NCBI RefSeq assembly: GCF_021654575.1
Contig: NZ_AP024488.1
Coordinates: 5,855,501 to 5,919,500 of the forward strand
Length of the DNA stretch: 64,000 bases
Reading direction: 5' to 3'
From: Desulfoluna limicola
GTDB taxonomy: Bacteria > Desulfobacterota > Desulfobacteria > Desulfobacterales > Desulfolunaceae
The notes under the pieces are model-generated. The model was not told the origin of the DNA, made no database searches, and saw nothing but the letters and a program-made list of their open reading frames with translations. Position numbers and translations under genes: made by a program. Below, piece by piece: positions 51,609 to 59,785 of the stretch. Position 1 is the stretch's first letter. Each line of letters starts with the position of its first letter.

Positions 51609-52856
51609 ATGGACTCTGCTTTGATACCCGTAGGTGTTGAGCGATGCTCTCTCAAGCGGTTTACCCTTGGGTTGGTCATTCCTACAGCATTGGTGATCTG
51701 GGGGCTCTACGCCGCCTATCTCTGCTGGGCCAAGGGCCTCAACCAGACCAACATGAACGATTCTTACGGTTTTGCCCTCTGGATCTGGGCTGACCTTGCG
51801 GTCATCGCCGTTGGCGGCGGTGCCTTCTTTACCGGATTTCTTCGCTATGTGGTGGGGAAGGACGAGTTAAAGAATATTATCAACTTTGCCGTGATCGTGG
51901 GCTTTTGCTGCTACTGCTCCGCCATGCTGATTCTGGCCATCGACATCGGCCAGCCCCTGCGTGGATGGTTTATTTTCTGGCATGCCAACGTTCACTCCAT
52001 GCTGACGGAAGTGGCTTTTTGTCTCTCCCTCTACCTGTCGGTGCTTGCCATTGAGTACCTGCCGCTGGTGCTGGAGAACCGAAAGATTGACCAGAATCCC
52101 TTCTGCCACAACCTCGGTCACCGTATGCACGAGGTCATGGCGGTGTTTGCCGCCACCGGCGCTTTCCTCTCCTGCTTCCACCAGGGGTCCCTGGGCGGCG
52201 TCACCGGCGTCCTCTACGGTCGCCCCTTTGGCCTGCGGGACGGGATCTTTATCTGGCCCTGGACCTTCTTTCTCTATACATGGTCAGCTGCGGCCTGTGG
52301 ACCCTGCTTTACCATGCTCAGCTGCAAGATTACCGAGAAGCTTACCGGCAAGCGGCTGGTCAAAGACAATGTCTACGATCTTCTTGCCAAAATCTCCGGA
52401 TGGATGCTGGGCACCTACATGGTGGCCAAGATTATCGACACCATCTGGTGGGCGGTGGTCACCCTTCCCAGGACCGGCTTCTCTTTCATGGAGTTTTACA
52501 CCAACTCCAACAACTACCATGGCCTCTGGATCCTGATCCTTGAGCTCCTGATCTGCGGAATTGTGCCTGCTGCCATCCTTCTTAAGAAGGAGTGGCGTCA
52601 GGACAGCCGCCTCTTCATGACCGCCTGCGTTCTTGCCGTCATCGGCGTCTGCGTGAACCGCTGGGTCATGGTCATGCAGCCCATGGCCATGCCGGTTATG
52701 ACCTTTGACGATTGGGTGCTCTACTTCCCGTCATGGCAGGAGTGGGCCACAACCATTCTTCCCGTGGCCGGCGGCATCATTGTGATCGCCCTCTCTTACC
52801 GGTACCTGCCGGTGTTTCCCCAGGAGAGAGAACTCAACCCGGTTGAGAAGCCGTAA
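51609..52856 (+). CDS. qrcD: Qrc complex NrfD-like membrane subunit, QrcD
   Basis: A 415-residue integral membrane protein of the NrfD/PsrC type with about ten TM helices (for example TALVIWGLYAAYLCWAKGL, WADLAVIAVGGGAFFTGFLRY, FCCYCSAMLILAIDIGQPLRGW, TEVAFCLSLYLSVLAIEYLP). It carries the menaquinone-reduction site, and acidic and histidine residues in the helices are of the kind implicated in proton movement. It completes the QrcABCD module, which in sulfate reducers feeds electrons from periplasmic H2 or formate oxidation into the quinone pool and on to Qmo. The next gene, a 54-residue membrane protein, starts 59 nt after the stop. Confidence 0.94.
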   Translation: MDSALIPVGVERCSLKRFTLGLVIPTALVIWGLYAAYLCWAKGLNQTNMNDSYGFALWIWADLAVIAVGGGAFFTGFLRYVVGKDELKNIINFAVIVGFCCYCSAMLILAIDIGQPLRGWFIFWHANVHSMLTEVAFCLSLYLSVLAIEYLPLVLENRKIDQNPFCHNLGHRMHEVMAVFAATGAFLSCFHQGSLGGVTGVLYGRPFGLRDGIFIWPWTFFLYTWSAAACGPCFTMLSCKITEKLTGKRLVKDNVYDLLAKISGWMLGTYMVAKIIDTIWWAVVTLPRTGFSFMEFYTNSNNYHGLWILILELLICGIVPAAILLKKEWRQDSRLFMTACVLAVIGVCVNRWVMVMQPMAMPVMTFDDWVLYFPSWQEWATTILPVAGGIIVIALSYRYLPVFPQERELNPVEKP

Positions 52857-52914
52857 ACGACCAATCGCCTGGGCCCTCAGAACGTGAGGGCCTCGGCATG
52901 CAAAGGAGAGAGCC

Positions 52915-53079
52915 ATGTTTCCATTTGTCTGGGAATGGGTCTGGGACGCCGGGCACTACATGTTCTTCGGCGGTATGTGGTATGTGCTGATCATCCTCAG
53001 CGTCGGGCTGAACTGGTGTATCTACAAAGCGCTTAAAGACACAAAAGAAGGGAAAGGCGGCGGTCACGGCGATCACTGA
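52915..53079 (+). CDS. Small membrane protein following qrcD (possible accessory subunit)
   Basis: A 54-residue frame with ATG at 52915 and a strong ribosome site AAAGGAGAG. Content: an aromatic start (MFPFVWEWVWDAGHYMFFGG), one TM helix (MWYVLIILSVGLNWCIYKAL), a Lys/Gly-rich tail and HGDH at the end. It follows qrcD by 58 bp in the same direction, before a terminator-like hairpin at 53108-53146, so it should be on the qrc message. Canonical qrc operons are described with four genes; a fifth small membrane subunit is therefore a hypothesis. The frame uses codons like its neighbours and no overlapping alternative exists. Confidence 0.75.
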   Translation: MFPFVWEWVWDAGHYMFFGGMWYVLIILSVGLNWCIYKALKDTKEGKGGGHGDH

Positions 53080-53107
53080 TTTCTTCTTAATATAGGATTG
53101 TTTTATG

Positions 53108-53146
53108 AAAGGGGTCGATTTTTTTAAAAAAAAAATCGGCCCCTTT
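53108..53146. terminator. Terminator-like hairpin after the qrc operon
   Basis: AAAGGGGTCGATTTTTTT pairs with AAAAAAATCGGCCCCTTT. A second stem, GCCTCG/CGAGGC, occurs at about 53161-53178 and is followed by T residues at 53184-53189. Confidence 0.75.
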
Positions 53147-53216
53147 GCGTTTGTGGTTCGGCCTCGTTTAACGAGGCCTGAATTTTTTCCAGGCCTTTTT
53201 TTCGGGGTGTGAAATA

Positions 53217-53289
53217 GGTCATATCTCATACATCAGAGCTGTGTTAGTTTCTGCCCGTCATTATGAATCACACCGGTCCCGGTGGGACC
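53217..53289 (+). promoter_or_regulatory. Upstream element of the first outer-membrane protein gene
   Basis: GGTCATATCTCATACATCAG then AGCTGTGTTAG at 53217-53247, followed by the hairpin GGTCCC/GGGACC at 53275-53289, 25 bp before the ATG. The same arrangement precedes the paralogous gene at 54220-54293. Not a known motif to me; possibly promoter plus an RNA hairpin in the leader. Confidence 0.55.
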
Positions 53290-53314
53290 TTTAGAATCAC
53301 TCAAGGAGTATGAA

Positions 53315-53890
53315 ATGAACAGAGCAGCACGCGTTTTGACAGGGATGGCAGTGGCCGTATGTATGTTGATGACCGCAGGAAATGCCCTGGCGGCGCAGGA
53401 CGGCCCCAAGTTTAAGTTGGGTGTGGGGACTTACAGCATCATTATTGCAGATGACAGCACCACGTACGGTGGCGAGGATGAGCAGTTCTTCGGCGGGGCT
53501 CTGGTGGGAACGGCATGCCTGACCAAGCACGTGGCCATCAGGGGGGCTTTCTACGCCACCGAGCATGATGACTATTCCGATATAGAGATCAACGGCGTGG
53601 ACCTTCAGCTTCTCCTGGGGACCAACTTCTATGAAGGGTGGAACCTGTTTGGCGGCATCGGCGCTTTTTCCGAGACGTTCAAGGTGAGCACGGCCGTTGG
53701 TGGATACAGCGTCAGCGCAGAGAAGGACCTTTCCGGTGCTGAGCTGGCCTTCGGCGTGGGGTACTCCTGGTCGAAAGTGGCCCTGGATTATGTGGTCACC
53801 GTTCGTGATACCAACGACTACGAAGACTTCACCGGCGTGGACCACGACTACGCCGTAACCGGCGGTATCACCCTCTCTTATATTTTTTAA
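53315..53890 (+). CDS. Outer-membrane beta-barrel protein, paralog 1
   Basis: A 191-residue exported protein: signal peptide to about residue 26 (MLMTAGNALA), then alternating strands typical of a small OmpW/OmpA-like barrel of about eight strands (GPKFKLGVGTYSIII, HVAIRGAFYATEHDDYS, DLQLLLGTNFYEGWNLFGGIG) and the C-terminal aromatic ITLSYIF that the Bam machinery recognises. Function unknown; probably a minor porin or structural barrel. ATG at 53315 after AAGGAG. About 60 percent identical by eye to the next gene. Confidence 0.82.
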   Translation: MNRAARVLTGMAVAVCMLMTAGNALAAQDGPKFKLGVGTYSIIIADDSTTYGGEDEQFFGGALVGTACLTKHVAIRGAFYATEHDDYSDIEINGVDLQLLLGTNFYEGWNLFGGIGAFSETFKVSTAVGGYSVSAEKDLSGAELAFGVGYSWSKVALDYVVTVRDTNDYEDFTGVDHDYAVTGGITLSYIF

Positions 53891-53927
53891 GTCAGCGCGT
53901 CACAACAGGTTTCAGATGGTCCGGAAT

Positions 53928-53965
53928 GGGGGCGGTGTTCATGTGAATACCGCCCCCGTTTTTTT
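53928..53965 (+). terminator. Terminator after outer-membrane gene 1
   Basis: GGGGGCGGTGTTCA and TGAATACCGCCCCC form the stem, followed by G and seven T residues. Confidence 0.88.
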
Positions 53966-54219
53966 GTGTTTTCCAGTGGGGCCCGGATGGTCGTGATATG
54001 AGCCTTGGCCTTAAAACCAGGGTTGGCGTAAATTTTCTCGGATCCGGTGTTTGAAGTATAACTGCTGTTCGGGCTTGTTTTGGTCTGATTTTGATTGAAT
54101 CAAACGTATCGCTCCGATGCGGCTTTAGTTTCATTATAATAATCGGTTATGTGTGTTCCGTTGGGGGGTGCGCGGCTTTTTTTTAGACGAGATCTCTTAT
54201 TTTCAATGAACGCCAAAAG

Positions 54220-54293
54220 GGTCATATCTTATGCATCAGTTTTGTGTTAGCGTTCCGCCCGCTTAAAAAAATCAACCAGGTCCAAGGGGACCT
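54220..54293 (+). promoter_or_regulatory. Upstream element of the second outer-membrane protein gene
   Basis: GGTCATATCTTATGCATCAG then TTTTGTGTTAG at 54220-54250, followed by AGGTCC/GGACCT near 54278-54293, the same order and spacing as before paralog 1. Confidence 0.55.
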
Positions 54294-54317
54294 GAATCTA
54301 CCTGAAAGGAACATTAA

Positions 54318-54905
54318 GTGAAGAGAGTTAGACGTGTTTTGACAGTGCTGGCAGTGGCCGGATGCATGATGATGACCGCAGGGAATGCCATGGCGGCTGA
54401 AGATGGGCCCAAGTTCAAATTGGGCGCGGGAACCTACAGCCTCCTTATCAACCACGACGGCTTCAGCAGTGGTGGCTACAGCTACGGGGAGGGCGATGAC
54501 AGGTTTTATGGCGGCGCGTTGACAGGGACAGCTTGTTTCACCAAGCACCTGGCCGTGCGAGGCGCACTCTACGCCACAGAACACTACGATTATTCCTGGT
54601 TGGAGGCAAAAGGGATGGAGCTTCAACTGCTCGTGGGAACCGACTTTTACGAGGGCTGGAACCTTTTTGGCGGGGTCGGCTATTACTCTGAAACCTGGAA
54701 GGTGGATGCCGGCACATATTACGGTGTGACTCTCACCGGAGAAAAGGATTTCTCCGGCGCTGAAGCCACCATCGGTGTGGGGTACTCCTGGTCGAAGATT
54801 GCCGTGGATTATGTGCTTAATTTCCGGGACACCAGCGACTATGAAGACATCATCGGGGTGAATTACGCCGTCTCCGGTGGCCTCAATATATCCTATATTT
54901 TTTAA
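54318..54905 (+). CDS. Outer-membrane beta-barrel protein, paralog 2
   Basis: A 195-residue paralog of the preceding gene with the same signal peptide pattern (MMMTAGNAMAAEDGPKFKLG), the barrel strands (HLAVRGALYATEHYDYS, MELQLLVGTDFYEGWNLFGG) and the ending LNISYIF. It differs by an insert of Gly/Ser/Tyr after the first hairpin. The start is GTG at 54318 with AAAGGA upstream, matching the ATG of paralog 1 in alignment. Each copy has its own upstream element and terminator, which argues for independent transcription after a tandem duplication. Confidence 0.82.
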   Translation: MKRVRRVLTVLAVAGCMMMTAGNAMAAEDGPKFKLGAGTYSLLINHDGFSSGGYSYGEGDDRFYGGALTGTACFTKHLAVRGALYATEHYDYSWLEAKGMELQLLVGTDFYEGWNLFGGVGYYSETWKVDAGTYYGVTLTGEKDFSGAEATIGVGYSWSKIAVDYVLNFRDTSDYEDIIGVNYAVSGGLNISYIF

Positions 54906-54932
54906 ACCGGTTTTCCCGTTTTAAAACAGGTG

Positions 54933-54972
54933 TGACGGATTCGACCCTTGGGACGGATCCGTCATTTTTTTT
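54933..54972 (+). terminator. Terminator after outer-membrane gene 2
   Basis: TGACGGAT and ATCCGTCA form a stem with a 16-nt loop and run into eight T residues. Confidence 0.88.
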
Positions 54973-55302
54973 GGGGAAGAGGTGTACGTGGATGCTCGCA
55001 ATCTGTGACTCACTGAGCTGGTCGCTTTTGACAAAAGCGCTATCTGGCTGGACGAAAGGTGCCACTAATCAAGGTGTGTCCTGGTGTTAAGCCCGTTTCT
55101 GTTGTCTTCATGGCTCTGTTTTATGGGGAAAACCATGAAGCGCATGATCGCCCTTCGGGCTACATGAAGGCGGTTAAACAGCCTCTGCCGTGATTCACAG
55201 GCGCAACCCGTCAGCGAATGTGACACCCCGAGGAACGAGGGGTGGAGCATTGGCAACCTGGGAGCAAGGGGCTCAGCCCCTTGCCGCCGGAGGCATTGCT
55301 TT
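54973..55302. repeat. Dispersed composite repeat
   Basis: At 55198-55296: AGGCGCAACCCGT, the long hairpin from GCGAATG (55214) with inner stem CACCCC/GGGGTG around the exact loop GAGGAACGA (about 55230-55238), then the short-hairpin variant CAAGGGGCTCAGCCCCTTG and CCGCCGGAGGC. It ends next to the stop of the RNase H gene on the other strand. No gene in the remainder. Confidence 0.75.
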
Positions 55303-56028
55303 TCAGGCCTTTATCGCTGAGGTGGCCAGTTGGTCGGCCTTTTCGTTTTCGGGGAAGCCGGTGTGGCCTTTGACCTTTACGAACACGAGGTTGCTGAACC
55401 TTCGGGTGAGGGCGCGGATCTCTTCCACCAGCTCCAGGTTGGCCTGGGCCTTCCAGCCTTTGGCGATGAGCCCCAGGGCGTAGCTGGAGTCGGTGTAGAC
55501 GCGCACGGGCAGCTCCGGCTTTTTCACTTCGAGGAGGGCCACGCGGATGGCCTCGAGTTCCGCAATGTTGTTGGTACCCTGGCCGATATGACGAGAAATC
55601 TCTTTTTCGTGGGGTCCGTAACGGAAGAAGACCCCGATGCCGGAAGGGCCGGGGTTCCCGGAGGTGGCGCCGTCGGTGAAGATGTGGATGACTCCGGGTT
55701 CGGTGGTGGAGAGGCCTTCCAAGGGGATTTCGCGAACGAGGCCGGGCCGTGACGGCGGGGGAACGCTCACCGCTCCCTTTTCAGGGACGTTTTTTTTCTC
55801 TTCGGCCTGCTTTTTTTGGGTGCCTTTGGGAATGAGGTTCTCCGGATCGTCCGACTTAAGGGTGTCGGGGTAAACCCGGTATTCGTGGGTCTGCTTCAGG
55901 TTGTACTTGATGCGCACCCGTCCGTCCTCAAGTCGCAAGGCCTCGGTGGCATCTACCTCTGCCCATACCTTGTTGCCCTTGAAGCTCATGCGTTTCCAGA
56001 GGGCTCCCTCTTCGTCCTGTTTCGGCAT
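55303..56028 (-). CDS. Ribonuclease HI with an N-terminal extension
   Basis: A 241-residue protein. The C-terminal 130 residues are RNase HI with all catalytic carboxylates visible: IFTDGATSGNPGPSG (Asp), NNIAELEAIRVAL (Glu), VYTDSSYALGL (Asp), and KGHTGFPENEKADQLA (His and Asp). The N-terminal 110 residues are unusual: a strand-rich segment (MSFKGNKVWAEVDATEALRLEDGRV cut here into MSFKGNKVWAEV and ALRLEDGRVRIKY) and a Pro-rich linker. The extension may bind nucleic acid or a partner. It cleaves the RNA of RNA:DNA hybrids. ATG at 56028; the DUF1343 gene lies just upstream on the same strand (15-bp gap). Confidence 0.9.
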   Translation of the reverse strand: MPKQDEEGALWKRMSFKGNKVWAEVDATEALRLEDGRVRIKYNLKQTHEYRVYPDTLKSDDPENLIPKGTQKKQAEEKKNVPEKGAVSVPPPSRPGLVREIPLEGLSTTEPGVIHIFTDGATSGNPGPSGIGVFFRYGPHEKEISRHIGQGTNNIAELEAIRVALLEVKKPELPVRVYTDSSYALGLIAKGWKAQANLELVEEIRALTRRFSNLVFVKVKGHTGFPENEKADQLATSAIKA

Positions 56029-56043
56029 CTTCTCTGCTCCGGA

Positions 56044-57222
56044 TCAGGGGTTGTAGATTAAGAAGGGCTCTCGCACCTTGTTGAATTCCGCAAGCTCATC
56101 CTGCCAACCTGCCTCCAGCTCGGAAACGGGCGTCCCGGCCTCAAGTCCTTCCCTGAGATTGATTGAGCCCAGAATCATGTCCATGGGAAGCTTTTCATAC
56201 TCGTATTCGTACGGGGGCTGTTTCCACGCGAAATCTCGCGAATGGTTGCAGATGGCCGCCCGGACGACGTCGAGGCTGAGGCGATAGGGGCAAAAGAGGT
56301 CGCGGTCGGTGACGTGGATCTGAAATCCCCGACAGAGTTCGCCCTGCCACTTGCCGAAGGTGGGCTCGAAACCGGTTTCACGCAAGGTGCACCCGGCAAG
56401 GCTCACCGGTTCAAGGGAGTCCAGGAGCTTGCCGGTGTCGAGGTAAGGGGCCCCGAAAAGTTCAAAGGGGCGGGTGGTGCCGCGACCTTCCGAGAGGTTG
56501 CACCCCTCGAGGATCACCTGACCGGGATAGACAAGGGCCGCCTCCTCGCACGGCATGTTGGGTGAGGGCAGCACCCAGGGGAGCCCGGTCTCGGAAAAGT
56601 GCATGGCTCGCTGCCAGCCCGTCATGGGAACCACCGTGAGGTCGCATCCGATGCCGAACCGCTCGTTGAAGAGAAGGGCCAGCTCTCCGATGGTCATGCC
56701 GTGGCGCATGGGGATGGGGTAACGCCCCACAAACGAGGCGTAGCCCTCGTCGATGAGGTTCCCCTCCACAAGCATGCCGCCAATGGGGTTGGGCCGGTCA
56801 AGGACCGCCACATGAAAGCCCTTCTTTGCCGCCGCTTCCATGATGTAGCTAAGGGTCCAGATAAAGGTGTAGACCCGGGTGCCCACATCCTGGATGTCCA
56901 CCACCACCGTGTCGATCCCCTCCATCATCTCGTCCGTGGGCCAGCGGGTCTCCCCGTAAAGGCTCCACACAGGCACCCCGGTGACCGGGTCAATCCCATG
57001 ACCCGACTCGATCATGTTGTCCTGCTTGTCGGCGAACAAACCGTGCTGGGGAGAGAAAAGGGCGCCAAGCCGTCCAGGCAGGGCCTCGGCAATGAGAGTG
57101 CGTGCGTGGCGGTAATCGGGGCCCACCGAAGCGGGGTTGGCCATTAACGCCAGCTTTCCCTCCCGTGCCCAGGCAGGGGGGGATGCGAGGAGCTGTTCAA
57201 GACCGGTATGGACACGCTGCAC
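56044..57222 (-). CDS. DUF1343 / NamZ-type exo-beta-N-acetylmuramidase-like protein
   Basis: A 392-residue DUF1343 protein. In characterised members (NamZ) this family removes terminal MurNAc from peptidoglycan fragments. Typical segments: LMANPASVGPDYRHA, LFSPQHGLFADKQDNM, DTVVVDIQDVGTRVYTF, DRPNPIGG, VEGNLIDEGYASFVG, and GRGTTRPFELFGAPYLD. No signal peptide is visible, so a cytosolic recycling role is possible. The start is GTG at 57222 with AAGGAG; the frame continues upstream through the dispersed repeat, which should not be counted as protein. Followed by RNase HI. Confidence 0.88.
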   Translation of the reverse strand: MQRVHTGLEQLLASPPAWAREGKLALMANPASVGPDYRHARTLIAEALPGRLGALFSPQHGLFADKQDNMIESGHGIDPVTGVPVWSLYGETRWPTDEMMEGIDTVVVDIQDVGTRVYTFIWTLSYIMEAAAKKGFHVAVLDRPNPIGGMLVEGNLIDEGYASFVGRYPIPMRHGMTIGELALLFNERFGIGCDLTVVPMTGWQRAMHFSETGLPWVLPSPNMPCEEAALVYPGQVILEGCNLSEGRGTTRPFELFGAPYLDTGKLLDSLEPVSLAGCTLRETGFEPTFGKWQGELCRGFQIHVTDRDLFCPYRLSLDVVRAAICNHSRDFAWKQPPYEYEYEKLPMDMILGSINLREGLEAGTPVSELEAGWQDELAEFNKVREPFLIYNP

Positions 57223-57247
57223 AGCGGACTCCTTGGTTTGGTTGATT

Positions 57248-57440
57248 GCCTCCGGCGGCGAGGTGAGCCACCTCGAAAGCATATTGCGATTGCGCTTTGC
57301 CCTTCGTTCCTCAGGTCAAAGCGCAATCGCCTTCGGCTCGGGCTTCGCCCGACGTCAGCGGTGAAGAGAGTGCGGACACCGTCACAGGCTTCGATAGGTT
57401 GTGGGTACCGTGACGTAAATCCAGCAGGTGTAGGGTAATC
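57248..57440. repeat. Dispersed composite repeat, clean copy
   Basis: GCCTCCGGCGGCGAGGTGAG starts at 57248. The long hairpin is at 57286-57330: arm GCGATTGCGCTTTG, C/T mismatch, CCT, loop TCGTTCCTC (57304-57312), AGG, and the exact complementary arm. GGGCTTCGCCC follows near 57343. Its loop is identical to the copy at 8839-8847 while the arms differ. No gene in the remaining bases to 57557. Confidence 0.85.
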
Positions 57441-57557
57441 TGACTGCCTTTTCTTACGTGGTTTTGTCAGATCCGTCCAATTCATCCACCTTAAAAATGC
57501 GGAAGCGAAGCGACTCCTCAACGAAGCACTAAGAACAAAGAACCAAGCACCTTGCTT

Positions 57558-58490
57558 TTACTTCTTCGTTTTTAAGATCTCCGTGAGTTCTTCTTTGGAG
57601 AAGTTGTACGTGCTGTTGCAGTTGTGGCAGCAGAGCTCAACAGGAAAGGGGCCCTCGTTGGCGATGGAGGCCAGGTCCTTTTTGGGAAGCATGCTGAGAT
57701 GTGAGGCAAAGGCCTTTTCGGAGCAACGGCAGAAGAACTCCACCCGGTGGTTCCCCAGAATGTTGGGGGAGAGTTCGGAGAACACTGCCTGGATGACCTC
57801 ATCGGGGTTTTCGGCCCGTTCGGCGATGTCGCCGGGGGAGGGAAAGGAGGCCATGAGCTCTTCCAGCTTCTTGTCGGTCTCTTCATCGGCTCCGGGCATC
57901 ACCTGGAGGAAGAGGCCGCCTGCACCCACCACCTCGCCATCTTTGTCAAAGTTGATGCTGAGGTTGAACACCGTGGGGGTCTGCTCTGAGGTGAAGCAGT
58001 AGTTTGCAAGGTCTTCGGCGATGTTTCCGTACTCCAGAGCCACTTGCCCGGTGTAAGGGTGCTTCATCCCTTCGATGACCTTGGTGACGGTGAGCATGCC
58101 GGCTCCCAGAAAGGGGGACATGTTGAGGCTCTCCAAGGGGGCCTTGACGGGGATGGGGCTTTTTTTCAGGAAGCCGCGAACCTCGCCGTAGGAGTTGGCC
58201 TCAACAGAGACTCCCTTGGCCGGGCCGGTGCCGTCGATGGAAAGGGAGATTCGGTCCCCCCCCTTGAGGTTGGCGCTCATGAGGGTGCACCCGAGGTAGG
58301 CATGGCCGAGAATGTAGGTCTCCAGAATTCCGAGATCGAAATTTCCACGCATTTCGTTGATCATGCGGGTTCCGTGGACAAACACACCGCGGACGGTGTC
58401 ATCGGCCAGAAGAAAACGGTACATTTTGTCCCGTGCACTGGCCTTGAGCTGCTCTTTGGCGTTGGCGCCGTATGGTTTTTTTTTGATCAT
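57558..58490 (-). CDS. hslO: Hsp33 redox-regulated chaperonin (HslO)
   Basis: A 310-residue holdase that is activated by oxidation. The C-terminal redox switch has the cysteines CRC (in VEFFCRCSEKAF) and a CCHNC group (residues of about 290-295), which bind zinc when reduced. The N-terminal domain shows RFLLADDTVRGVFVHGTRM and the long LTVTKVIEGMKHPYTGQVAL middle. Length is near the usual 290-300. ATG at 58490, with a purine-rich upstream region. Protects proteins under oxidative heat stress, which fits an anaerobe exposed to oxygen pulses. Monocistronic. Confidence 0.94.
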   Translation of the reverse strand: MIKKKPYGANAKEQLKASARDKMYRFLLADDTVRGVFVHGTRMINEMRGNFDLGILETYILGHAYLGCTLMSANLKGGDRISLSIDGTGPAKGVSVEANSYGEVRGFLKKSPIPVKAPLESLNMSPFLGAGMLTVTKVIEGMKHPYTGQVALEYGNIAEDLANYCFTSEQTPTVFNLSINFDKDGEVVGAGGLFLQVMPGADEETDKKLEELMASFPSPGDIAERAENPDEVIQAVFSELSPNILGNHRVEFFCRCSEKAFASHLSMLPKKDLASIANEGPFPVELCCHNCNSTYNFSKEELTEILKTKK

Positions 58491-58995
58491 CTCTTTTTTC
58501 TATGGCTTCTCGCACATCCGCTTCTTGACCGAAGGGCATGCTGTGATTTATCTTTGTGTTTGAATTTCCAGTCGAATTGCAGACCGTTATATAATACAGC
58601 TGGGCCCGGAATGCCAACCAAAAAGGGCCTGTTGGGAAAGGGCTGTTTGCCCTTTGACGGAAAACGCGTATCCTTCCAAGGGTGCAGCCTGTGAAATGAA
58701 TTAAATCTCTGCTGAGAAGTTACCGATAGAATCCTTATCAGGGATAATTCACAGGCCGTTGAACCAATGAAATATCCCGAACAATTCAGGTTTAACCAGC
58801 TCTGGAACACAAAGAAAGCTGCGGCTTGTTTTGAATCAGCCCGCCTCTTTCAGGTTGCAGGGCTCTGTTGATGTTCAAGGATGAGACAACACGGCAACAG
58901 TCCGGAAAGGGTAATGGCCGAAACATGGGTGTCGGCTGTGGGGCTGTGCATACTTTACCCCTATGGATTGTTTGGGGGAAAAGAAAGGAGCAAGG
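58491..58995. other. Noncoding gap between divergent genes
   Basis: This gap must hold the promoters of hslO (leftward) and of the membrane protein gene at 58996 (rightward). A hairpin AAAGGGC/GCCCTTT lies near 58637-58656. No gene and no copy of the main repeat were seen. Confidence 0.4.
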
Positions 58996-59550
58996 ATGCT
59001 GATGAAAAGAGAGGCGCGATTGATGGGTTGCAAACGTCTGGTCTGGATGGTTCTGGTAACGATGATTCTTGGTTTTTCTACACCGGCCCTGGCTGGTAGC
59101 TGGAAGCAGGCTCCGGCATTCCTGAGCGCCTCTGATGCCAGCGCCCTCTCCGAAGAGGAGGATGCCGCGGCAAGGGATGAGTATTATTCCACACCGCTTT
59201 TCTATATGCCCGATGTCTATGAAACCCACCGAATCAGCGGTTACGGTGCTGTGGCCCTGACCATTCTGGCCATGGTTACAGGGGATGACTCGTCCCTGCA
59301 CAAGGTGAGCGGGGTCGCAGCAGCAGCCTTTGGCGTGGCAGCCGGTGCCTCCGGACATATTGCCTATGGTGAGGGAATCGATTTCAGGGAGGGGATGACC
59401 CGAGAGAATATCCATGCGGGGTCAGGCTACCTGGCCACGGCCGCCCTCATTTTGACGGGCGTCCTGGGGGTTGCCGATGAAAAGCACTCCGGTGTGGGTG
59501 GCGTTGCCACAGCGGCCGTAATTGTTCCTGTGGCCGTGTTTACGTTTTGA
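58996..59550 (+). CDS. Hypothetical exported membrane protein with histidine-bearing helices
   Basis: A 184-residue protein with a signal helix (VWMVLVTMILGFSTPALA) and four short TM segments in the C-terminal half. Histidines fall at the helix starts or ends: THRISGYGAVALTILAMV, LHKVSGVAAAAFGVAAG, SGHIAYGEG, NIHAGSGYLATAALILTG. This spacing is like the pattern of bis-heme b561-type or DUF4405 proteins, so heme binding is possible; not shown. ATG at 58996 after AAAGGAGCAAGG. No neighbour in the same direction. Confidence 0.7.
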   Translation: MLMKREARLMGCKRLVWMVLVTMILGFSTPALAGSWKQAPAFLSASDASALSEEEDAAARDEYYSTPLFYMPDVYETHRISGYGAVALTILAMVTGDDSSLHKVSGVAAAAFGVAAGASGHIAYGEGIDFREGMTRENIHAGSGYLATAALILTGVLGVADEKHSGVGGVATAAVIVPVAVFTF

Positions 59551-59591
59551 TCAGGAATGGCTGCAAAGGCAATCTTAGCTGTTGAGAAATT

Positions 59592-59785
59592 GCCTCCGGC
59601 GGCAAGATGTGCCACCTTGAAAGCAGATTTCGGATGTGCTTTGCCCCTCGTTCATCGGGTCAAATCACATCCGCCGTTAAAACGGACATCATTTAAGAAC
59701 AAGTTTTGAAGATCTGTTTATTAAACTTTTAAAAGTTTAGCCCCCGGCAGGGCCGCCGGAGGCATAGCTGAACAGTTATAAAAAA
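59592..59785. repeat. Dispersed composite repeat plus AT-rich module
   Basis: GCCTCCGGCGGCAAGATGTG starts at 59592. The long hairpin at 59631-59673 has arms CGGATGTG/CACATCCG, TTTG/CAAA and CCC/GGG separated by C/T mismatches, loop TCGTTCATC (one change). An AT-rich module (CTGTTTATTAAACTTTTAAA) follows near 59712 and then GCCCCCGGCAGGGCCGCCGG near 59741. Confidence 0.8.

Noticed and set aside
57223..57282. N-terminal extension of the DUF1343 protein through the upstream repeat
   Set aside because: The extra residues are encoded by the dispersed repeat border. A GTG at 57222 with AAGGAG gives a start matching the family.
58792..59415. Minus-strand frame of 207 codons
   Set aside because: It is antisense to the better supported gene at 58996-59550 and has no family or ribosome site.
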